DNA from: a virus
Strand: one strand, 5' to 3'
DNA: 25,931 bases
IMG/VR virus record: IMGVR_UViG_3300025108_000338
Span: 1 to 25,931 of that record
Within the stretch, counting starts at the first letter, position 1, and each line of letters begins with the position of its first letter. The notes under the pieces are model-generated. The model did no database searches. It worked only from the letters and a program-made list of their open reading frames with translations, and was not told where the DNA came from. Below are positions 7,206 to 17,600 of this stretch, piece after piece. Position numbers and translations under genes: made by a program.

Positions 7206-7909
7206 TGGGCGGAGGAAATGTAGGAACTAGTTTTGGTAACTTAGGTGGAGGTGCTGTAAGTAATTCTTATAGTGACAGCAGTACTGGTTTTAACACTGGT
7301 TCTTCTAATAGTTTACAATTTAGAAATATGTCAACACCTAACTTTTCAGCAATGGCCGCTCAACCTCCATCTGGAGGTAGTGCATTTATGTCAGCATTGG
7401 GAGGCATAGGTGGTGCATTAGCTGCAGCTAACCCAGTTATAGGTGCTGTAAGTGCTATAGCAGGATTCTTTACTAGTATGAGTGCTAGAAGAAGAGCCAG
7501 AAGGCAAGCAAGAGCACGTAAAAGAAGAGCAATAAAATCAGAAGATTTGTTAATGGGTGCAGCAAGAAACGTTGTTAGTGATATTAAACAACAGGACTTG
7601 TTTACTGGTAGAGCATTTGATATAGCTCAGCAAAAAGGTGTTCGTAGCTATACTGGTAGCATGCGTGAAGGTAATATACAATTAGGAGCAACCAACTTAG
7701 CTGGTTCAGGTTCTGGTTTAAGACAGATACAACAAATGAATCAAGAGTTTAGTAGTGCTCAAGATGCTGCAACATTAGGTTTAGAGTCTGATAGATATCA
7801 ATTAGATCAACAAAAAGAATCTAGACTAAGAGACATACAAAGCAATTTACTTGAATTATCTGCACACAGTGGTAGAAATATGAACGTTTTAGACATGATG
7901 GAGGATTAA
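7205..7909 (+). CDS. Probable internal virion (ejection) protein, T7 gp14-like architecture
   Basis: This 234-residue protein has a Gly/Ser/Asn-rich N-terminus (1-60) and a hydrophobic segment at about 62-90 (GGIGGALAAANPVIGAVSAI). A strongly basic R/K patch follows at about 95-112, then a long glutamine-rich helical region to the end. This order matches small internal core proteins of T7-like phages (gp14), which line the channel across the outer membrane during DNA ejection; the comparison is by architecture, not by a motif. The ATG at 7205 follows AAGGAGAG. It precedes another helical protein and the giant protein, giving a three-gene set like gp14-gp15-gp16. Confidence 0.6.
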   Translation: MGGGNVGTSFGNLGGGAVSNSYSDSSTGFNTGSSNSLQFRNMSTPNFSAMAAQPPSGGSAFMSALGGIGGALAAANPVIGAVSAIAGFFTSMSARRRARRQARARKRRAIKSEDLLMGAARNVVSDIKQQDLFTGRAFDIAQQKGVRSYTGSMREGNIQLGATNLAGSGSGLRQIQQMNQEFSSAQDAATLGLESDRYQLDQQKESRLRDIQSNLLELSAHSGRNMNVLDMMED

Positions 7910-7910
7910 G

Positions 7911-8633
7911 ATGGCGTATTCAGAAGATACATTATCTGCATTAGCTGAGTTAGCAAGAGCAACTGGTGCATTAAAAGAGAGCACGGGTAAAGAAAAAGAT
8001 GATGCTAGGCAATTAGCTATGGGTTTAATACAAGCACAAACAGTTGCACAAATGCAAACACATAGTGCTATTGAGCAAGCAAGATTTGAACAAAATCAAG
8101 AGTATACTAAAGAAGCTATGGTTTCATATAAAAATATATTAGATAAAAGAGTTCTATTAAAGGGCTTAGAAACTAAAAATATAGATGCATACAATAAAGC
8201 TATAGAGGGAATGACTGAAGAAGAAATTGAAGAAAGAGAAGATTTGTTAGGTGGTACTGGTAATTGGTTTGGTTTTGGTAAATCTGGACAAATAAGAAGA
8301 GATTTTAAAGACATGGTTAATGAAAACGATAAAATGTTAAATGAAAGTTTAGCATCTTTTACTGGTATTATAGCTAAGAAAAAAATATTAGGACCAGATT
8401 CTCCTATAATAGATGGCACTAAACAGGAACTACTAACATTAAGACAAGGAATTTTAAATGCAAAAACTGCAGTAGAAACTGCTGGTTTGTTTGATCCTAG
8501 TGAAAGAGAAGGTGATTATGGTAAGCCAGCTAGTGCTGTAATTGAATTTTTTAGTGAAGGGGAAGTATCATTATTAGAAAGAGCTGATGAACAAATAGAA
8601 GATATAGACACATTAATATCGCTGCTAGACTAA
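7911..8633 (+). CDS. Helical protein, probable second internal virion protein
   Basis: This 240-residue protein is almost wholly helical and charged, with long A/Q/E-rich helices in residues 1-110. A short turn-rich piece around residues 115-130 contains GGTGNWFGFGKSG. A helical C-terminus is rich in D and E. It starts at ATG 7911 with ATGGAGGA upstream and ends directly before the ATG of the giant gene. Its place between the gp14-like protein and the giant protein suggests an ejectosome part (gp15-like position). No sequence family is recognised. Confidence 0.52.
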   Translation: MAYSEDTLSALAELARATGALKESTGKEKDDARQLAMGLIQAQTVAQMQTHSAIEQARFEQNQEYTKEAMVSYKNILDKRVLLKGLETKNIDAYNKAIEGMTEEEIEEREDLLGGTGNWFGFGKSGQIRRDFKDMVNENDKMLNESLASFTGIIAKKKILGPDSPIIDGTKQELLTLRQGILNAKTAVETAGLFDPSEREGDYGKPASAVIEFFSEGEVSLLERADEQIEDIDTLISLLD

Positions 8634-11600
8634 ATGAATTTTAATAACCCTACCTTAAAACAGCTAGATAGCTTAGTACGTCAAAAAGAAATTGAGCCAC
8701 AAGAATATTTCAATCGCTTGGAATTAGCTTATCGTACTAACCCTACTTCTTTTACAGAAGAAGAAGTTGACTATATAGAAAAGCAGTTTAAAAAAGTTGA
8801 TATTAAATTTAATAGAGACATGAAAGCTGCTGATGCTAACCTATTGAGTACAATGAATCAATTTACTAGTGGTTTAGTAGAAGGTTTTACTACTCTAGGG
8901 TGGGCAGAAGAACCTGACACTACTGCTGAATCTATTGCAAACAAACTCGGACACTTAATAGGTTTTGCTCCTGACGTTGTAGCTTCGTTTTTTTCTATGG
9001 GTCGTTACATTCCTATTGCTGCAGCTAAGAGAGCTGCTATTACTGGTACTAGTGTTACTAGAGCTGGTTTAAGTGCAGCTGCTGACAAAGCTCCTGGATT
9101 TCTACGTAAAGAAATAGGCCCTAAAACATTTACATTGCAATCAATACCTATGAAAGTATCTGATTATGTAGTAGAACAATCTAAATCTTATTTAGGTAGT
9201 TCAAGTTTAGTGGCAGGTGGGTATCTATCTAAGGGTATATTTGCAAATAAAAAGTTTAGAAATATAGGTGAACAAGGTATACATCTAGGTGTAGCATTAG
9301 GAGTATCAGCATGGAAAGATGGTCCAAAGGGTATGATGGATTCTGCTATGCATGGAGCTGCTGCTGGTGCATTGTTTGGTACTATAGGTAATTATGTTAA
9401 CGTTGGTAAGATGTTACAAAATCCTAAGACAAGAAAGTATGCAGAGAATAGAATTAAAGATGTAGCTGCTGAAGTATCTAAAGATGCAGCAAAGCTTGAA
9501 GGTTTAAACATGATGATTAAAGGTACCTTAGGTTCTGTAGCACAAGGTGGTATGTCTACAGCACAAGGATTACCTGTACCTGAACAAGTGTATGAATACT
9601 TATTAGGTGCATTCTTTGGTGCTACTGCACGTTCAGCTGGTTTTGGAGATAGAACTAAGTTTATTATGAAGAATGATTACAAGAATTATAAACTTGGTAT
9701 GACAGAAAAAGAAGCTATTGAGGTAGCTAGAAAAGATCCAGATTTCCAAGCGTTAGAAAAAAGCGATCAGCAATATGTAGAAACTTACATAGCTAAGGTA
9801 GTAGCAGAAAAATTTAATGCTCATGCTCCTATTATGTCTAACCTACAACAAATACCAGAGATAGATGCTGCTATAAAAAAACTAGGAATAAATCCTGACA
9901 CCATTACACAACCAGAATTTGAAAGAGTATTTAAACAAGTACAACAAGATAGGTCTGCTGCATCATTACCAAGTGCTGATAGTATAAAAATAAATAGACC
10001 TGTACCTGCAGAAGAACCTTTAGATACTATAGTTAAAAAAAGATCTAAAGATAGTTTAGCTAATGAAGTTCTTTCTAATAAAATAGATGTAGAGTTGTCT
10101 GAAATGATTGAGATGACAGGTCAAAGAGATTTAAATGAACCTAAACATGTTATAAAGAATAGAGATTTAGAGTTAATAGCTAAAGATATTAGAGAAATAT
10201 CTGGAGCTAAGCAAGGTGATATAGGGAAGGGTATAGATGAAATAAATGTTACTATAACAAAAATAGCAAAAGAAAATAATTATGACCTTAATAAAGTTAT
10301 TTCTGGAATTAGAAAAACATATAGCAGATTACCTTCAAATTATTTTTCTGAAGCTGGTGGTAATAGAAATAGATTAGGTAGTTATTTAAAACTTAAAAAA
10401 TATTTTGATAAAAAAACTGACTATGAAATAGATTTATCTGGAGACATTATAGATATAAGAGAAATACCAGGGCAAGATATTAATGGTGAAGTATTAGGTG
10501 GTGACAGGCCAGCTAATAAATATAATAAAACATTTCCAGGTGATCCTTTAAAAGCCAGACTAGTACTTAGAAAAGCTTTTGTTAAAAGTGGTACAACAAA
10601 TGTAGGTCCTGAAAGAACTGTTATAGATACATTTAAAAGAACTTCTGGTGGGCCATTAGATTATGTTAATCCAGGTAAAAAAGTAAAGAACAGTCCTACT
10701 GAACCAATAGCAGACAACTTTACACCAGTAGTACAAGCAAAATTAGAAGCAGCTTTAAATGAAAAAGGTTTATATATTTATGGCGGTAGTAAAGACAATG
10801 GTACTTTATTATTACATAGATACCCTATTACAGATATAGTAGGTCAAAACTTTTTTCCTAAGACTATGCGAGATTTATTTTTTAAAGACTTGCTAACAAA
10901 TACAGGCGTAAATATTAAAGTAAGGGATAAAAAAACATTTTCTAATATATATTATTTAATGGTTGAGTCTGGATTATTAGATCCTTCTCTACAGTTTACG
11001 CAAAAAGCTTCTAGTGATAGACTGATTAGTGCAGTTAAACAATACCTAAAAGAACCTTTGTATGCAAATCTACAAAAATTTAATAAGTATTCTAACTTAG
11101 CACAGGGTGCAGATATACCTTTAGAGAATGTAGACTTTACAAATACTTTATCTAAACAAAACGGTCAATTTAATATGGTTATGGTAAAAGATTTTACAGA
11201 CCCTATGTTTAACAACTCTCCATCTGGTACTGATGCAGCTGTAATAGCTAGAAAAAATGTATTTGATATTATACAGACTAAAAACTTTAGACCTGCTAAT
11301 AATGGATTTTTAAAATTAGTAGGATATAAAGGACCTGAATACGGAGAAAATCCTGTAGGTAATATACTATTAAAGACAGGTACGTTTAGAGCTACAACTG
11401 CACAGAATAAATTTATGGTAGATAACAATATAGATTTTATTGTACCAGAATCTGCAGCTAAAACACAACTTGGATTAAAATTACACACATTAAACTTTGA
11501 TAAAGAATGGTCTGCATCAGAGTCATTAGAACCATTTAGAATGAAACCAGATGAACTGTATTTAAATATGGGTGTGTATGAAAATGATTTAAAAATAAAC

Positions 11601-14600
11601 AAACCTGCTCCATTTCAGAAACAAATATTAGATAAAATAAATACAGCACAATTAGGTCCTGACTTATCTAGAACTTTAATAGATGATTACCAACAACTAT
11701 CGCAAAGATCTTATGAAGGAAATGCTGTAGAGACTGCTAAATTTAACCAAGTAATAGCTGACATAACATCTGGTAGAATAAAAGAACTACCTAAAGATTA
11801 TAGTTTTGATGTAAACGATATTAGTATTAATTCTATAAATGATATTATATCAAGAGACCTTACTAGTCCGCTTGCAACTGAAACAATAAAAAAAATACTT
11901 AACAGAGGTAGAGAAGACTATAGAGAGCTAATGTTGGAAACTACAGATGAAGTAGCTGGTAATATAATGGGCATAGAAGTTTATGAAGTTCCAGATATAC
12001 TAGCTAAGCTAGACTATAATCCAGGTATATTGTTACAACCTAACGTAAAACAATTTGTAGACAAAGCTTTGATTAGATATAGAACAGCAAGAGTAGTACA
12101 ACCTTTAATTCAAAATTCTACTACTGGTAAACTTGGACCTAGAGATGCTGAAACATTTGCAAGACATCCAGAATTAAATGACAATACTTTTATGTTAGGT
12201 AGAGACTTTGCTAAAAATTATAATGTAAAATTACCAGAACAATATGGTGGTGAACAAACATTAGAGCAAGCGTTTACTAAATTTAAAGATACTAAAAACT
12301 ATACACAGACTGCTAGAAATGAAATAGGAGAAGCGTTAGAATTTATGTTAGTACGTTCACCTAATAGTAGTAATGGTGGTGTAAGAGTATTATCCTTTGC
12401 AGGTTTTGTAGATAGAAAAGGATTTAGTGTTATAACTACATCTAAAAATGATTACTATCTTGGTGGTGCAGATAAAGATGCTGACTCTGTTTCTATATAT
12501 CAAAACATGCCTAAGAGTTTTAAAGAATCATTTAAAAAATATGATAATGAATTTCAAATAACTAAAGATGTATTATATAACTTTGAAAAACCTTCTGAAA
12601 TATTTAAAGAGTTTGTAAAAGAAGTAGAAAGTATATCTCCTGAAGTTGACTTTGCTAATCTAGTTAATACAAATGAAAGAATAAATGTAGCTAAGATGGC
12701 AAGACGTGGTAAACAACAGATGGGTGTTATTGTAGATGCTATGACACGTATGCAAAACATAGCTGAAGTAATACAAGCTAGACAAGGAGTCTTTGAAACT
12801 AATTTACATTCATTTGAAATGACACCAGATGTAGCAGCAATAAGATTAAAGGATACATTACCAGGTAGAAAGGGTAAGCTTTCATCTACTGAAATGGCAA
12901 AACAATTACAGTTAGATAGTGTTAACGTTGTAAATCTTATGGCTGACTCTGCAAACTTTACTAAAATAGAATTTTATAATAAAATTATAAACAAAGTATG
13001 GGATACTTATTTTACTGTAGATTCTGTAAGTGGTAAATCTAATATATCGTGGGGTAAACAATCTTACAATGTAAAAGATAAGCGTAATTATTTTAAAGAT
13101 ACAGATCATTTACATTCTTTAAGATTAATTGAAAGTGTGCATAACGATTTTTATAAGATGAATGGTGATGCTATTAAACGTATAGAACGAAGTGATTATT
13201 TAGCTGAATCATATTTAAATAAACTAGGAAATGACATACCGTTTTATTCTAACATTGCTAAAGCAGTAAGAGAAACTCCTGACTTTTTTGTAGATCCTTA
13301 TAAGTTTTATTTTAATGAAGCAGCTAGAAAGAATTTAGAAATATCTAACATAGATGATTTAGGTGTTGTAAGACTTCATATATCTAAACTAAGAGAACTG
13401 ATTAAAGGTGACAAAATGTTTAAAAGGTTTGGTATGCAAGATTATTGGACTACTCATATTGAATTAGATAAAGATTTAAAAAGATTAACAGATGCTGAGC
13501 CTTATCATATGCATGAAAAACTAATGGACTATCAAGGTATATTCTATAGTATGGGTAAGAGCAAAGAGTTTATAAGAGAAGCAGCAAGTACTGGATTAGG
13601 AAGTGAAACAGCAGAAAAGATTGTTAAGAATGTTATGGATACAACATATAATATAAAAGGTTATTGGCACTCTGAAGTACAGTTACGTGGCATAGGTAAC
13701 ATGCAAGGAGAAAGAGTTGTAACAGTAAAAGATATGAACAATATTATTATGAGACTTAAAGATAAATATAAAAATGCATACAAGCCAGAGACCTACGAAC
13801 AAATAGAAACTTTAATAGATAGTTGGTTACTCAGTAGAGATTTCAGATCTACATCATCAGATTTATTAAAAAGAGCAGAAGAAGATTTAGCTATTGTCAA
13901 CAAAAAAATTAGAAGACAAGTACAACGTTTAGTAGAACTAGGTAATAACTCTGGAGAGAGCGTAGAGCTTGCTCGTTACATGAAAACAAAGGCTGCAATA
14001 TATAATAAACTTAGACCAACTTTAAATTTTGCATACAAATCTATAGCAATAAAAGAATCTAATAGAAAAACATTCTTTAAAGACCAATATAAAATGTTGC
14101 AAGAGATTACTGAAAACATAACTCAACAAATTAAAATGCCAGAAGAAAAAATTAATCTTAAAAAATTCTTAGAAGAAGAAATACCTTTTGATGTAGCAGA
14201 AGAGTTACCAGATAATTATGATACTAGTAATAGTAGAACTTATGATACTTCAGAAGGTCAAATTAAAAGACCTAAACTTTCAGATCAGCAACAAATAAGT
14301 GCAGACGCACAAGAAAGATATAACAAGCAATATCCAAATAATATTAACAATAGATTTAAAAAAGATACACAAACCGTAGAAGATAAAGTGCAGACTACTA
14401 ATGATATTATGAATGAAATATTACCACAGTTTGATTGGTTGAAAAAGAAATTGAAACCTAATGAACTTGTAACAGATGAAGCTGATATAGAAATAGAAAG
14501 AACTAGAAATATTATTTCTAAAAACCCTTCTTCTATATCTAGATTTGAAGAATTTTTTATTGATTTAACGTTTAGATTAGAAGGTATTGGTAGAAGATTA

Positions 14601-17600
14601 AACACGTTAACAACTCAAGACTTAAAAATGTTAAACAATGCATTAGAAGAAAGATTTAGTGCTAAAAGTATTATAGATAAAACTACTGGTAAAATAATTG
14701 TTAAGCCTGGTTGGATAGATCAGATGCTAAACTATAAAAAAATTAGTGAGAAGCTAGAAACTTTTGAAGAGTTAGAGTATATTAAAGCTGCAGTACCTGT
14801 TATAGATAAATTTGGTCAACAAAAACCTAGGACTATGAATATTATTGTACCAACTAGCACTTTAGAATATGGTAGAAAAAGAATAGATAAGTTTGATACG
14901 TTACAAAAACTAATGTCTTCTGGTATTGAAGCACAGCATAATGGATACTATAATTTTTTAGGTATAGATAATGCTAACTTACAGAGACATAAAGATTTAT
15001 TAGTAGAGCATGCTTGGAATGTCAATGAATATCAAAACGGACAATACCCTTCTAATGAAAGATCTGTTGAAGCTAAAAAAAGAATTAAAGCAGCTTATAA
15101 TGACTCAACAAATGCTATAACTAAGTTAAAAGGTATAAAATTTCCATGGGCTACTGAAGGTAAATCTGAAATGATAGACGCTTTTACATATGCTAAAAGA
15201 TTAGCTAGTAAATTTGAAAAAGATTTAGGACAAATTAATCAATCATATATAAAGAGTAATCATAAAAAGATTAGAGCTTATCTATCTAAACAAAAAGTAA
15301 AATTAGATTTGTATAAAAATACAAAACAAGATAGATTATTTGAAGGTAAAAGTAAAACAGAAATTGAAAAAATGGTAGACAGTGGTGAGATGACTGGAGT
15401 TGAAGCAACATCTAACATGGAAAAAATGTTTTTAAATTCATTTGGTCTTATTAGAAAAGAAATAGTAAGTCTTATGTTTAAAAAGTTTGACTTAGAAGCA
15501 GCACCAGATAGAACTATTTTTCAAGATTTCTTCAGTGTAAATGATTTCTTTTTCATTAAATACCATATGCAAATAAGAGATAGAATAGAAATGGCTTATC
15601 CTAAAATAGATTTAGATAGACCTTTAAATCTTAAACAAAAAGAAATCGTTGAATCCTTTATTAAAAGAGAGATGGGTAAGGCTTCCTATGCTAAACACAT
15701 TGTTGGTGACGTGTATAGGGGATATATGCCTCGTATGGGGCACTATGATGTAGCTGCTAACATACCTGAGATACAAAAGTTTATGAAAAAACAAGTAGAA
15801 AGAAAAATTAAAGAAGTTAGTAAACCAGGTAATCATAAAATGTTGCCATTAGATTTACGTATGGCTGTTGAATATAAAGAGATGACAAAGCAAGAAGCTA
15901 TACGTGTTTATAAATCTACGTTACTTGCTAGGTTTGAAAGAAATGCTGAGAACAATGCTACTAATGGATCGTTAGAATCGGAAGCTCAAGTAAGAGATTT
16001 GTTTACAAGAAGTAATTACAAAGGATATGTTGGTGAATATACAGCATCTATGTTTAAAAATAGAAGCGATGCGTTTATTCCTTTTTATAAAAAAGATTTA
16101 GATATTATTAAAAGATATAAACAACAATTAGTTAAAGCACATTTAACAAACTTAGCTGGTTTTAGTTCAGAACTATTGTTAAGAAACTTTGACAAAGTTA
16201 ATAAGAAAGAAAAGTTTGCAGAAAATTGGTCAAGATTTATGAGAGACGCCTTTACTAATATGATAGGTATGTCTAATTACAGAGCATTAAACATTCATGG
16301 TATTGAAAAGAAAGATCAAGCTTTGTATAAACGTTACATAAAAAACAAACTATCTAGAAAGAAAATGCTTTTAAGCGTAGCGGATAAAGAAAAAATATTA
16401 GATTTTGAAATAGCTATACGTGTTAATGGTGCTGAAAAAGAAAATATATTAATGAGAGCTAACAACAATATTGAAGTAGCTAAGAAAGAAGTTAATAATT
16501 TACGTATGACTAGAGCTAAAAAATTAGCACAAGATGTTAATGTAACAGGTAAGTATGGATCTCTTTATCATGTTACTAGTGATGAGTCTGCAGTAAAATT
16601 CTTTGGAGGAATTAATAAATTATTTGGTGGTAAACTTTTTGGTGACCTACCTAGTGTAGATCCTAATACAGGTGCTGGTGAAGCAGATAGACGTAATGCT
16701 GTGTTATCTAGAATAAGAGGGCTTAGTGACTTAGAAGGTAGGTTTGAATTACTGTCGTTGTTATCTCACCCTAAAACAGCTATTACTAATGTATATGGTG
16801 GTACTGTTAATACTATTGCTGACACAGGCTGGAGTGCTTTTAGAAAAGCCAATAGTACTAAAGATGTATTATCTATGATGCAATCTATGAATGCTGAATT
16901 TACTTTTGTAGATGCAACTACTGGTGCAAAAAAGAAAAGAGGTTTTGAATCTAGACAAGATATAGATGCTTGGTTAGAATCATTAGGTGTGTATGATCAG
17001 ATGTTTTTAGACATGGTATCTTTAGATAGAAACTTTGGTAAAGCTGGTGTTCGTAAGTTCTGGGAAGAATTTATTTCTCGTATGAATAAAAGCTATAAAG
17101 AAGGACAAATACTAACTAAGGCTACTAGTGAACAGATAGAAAAGAAAACTTTAAGAGAAGTAGCAAGAGACTTAAAGGTTGATGTACCTATTGTAGAGTT
17201 TGGTGCATTACCTATGAAATGGTCAGAGCGTAAGCTACGTGGTAATGCATTCTTAGCTAACTATATTAATATGAGAGATAATGTATTAGGACCTATTAAA
17301 GAACAAGTACCATTTGATAGTCCTGTTCTAATTAATTATGCATTGAAAGGTGTTGAGTCTTCACAGTTTATGTATCAAGCTACATTTAGACCTAACTTTG
17401 CTAACACTTCTTTGGGTCGTGTACTTACTAGATTCCAACCTTATGCATGGAACAGTGTAGGTAGACGTCTAAAATTATATAAAGGTGCTAGACAATCAGA
17501 ATGGAATAGAGATGTATTAGCTAATAAAAAGTTTCAAAGACAATTTACTATGGATTTAATGTCCTTAGCATTAGCTAATATATTTATAGCTAGTATATTT

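Noticed and set aside
11165-11602. 145-codon open frame on the - strand
   Set aside because: It lies inside the giant gene opposite the polymerase-like region; no ribosome site or known motif.
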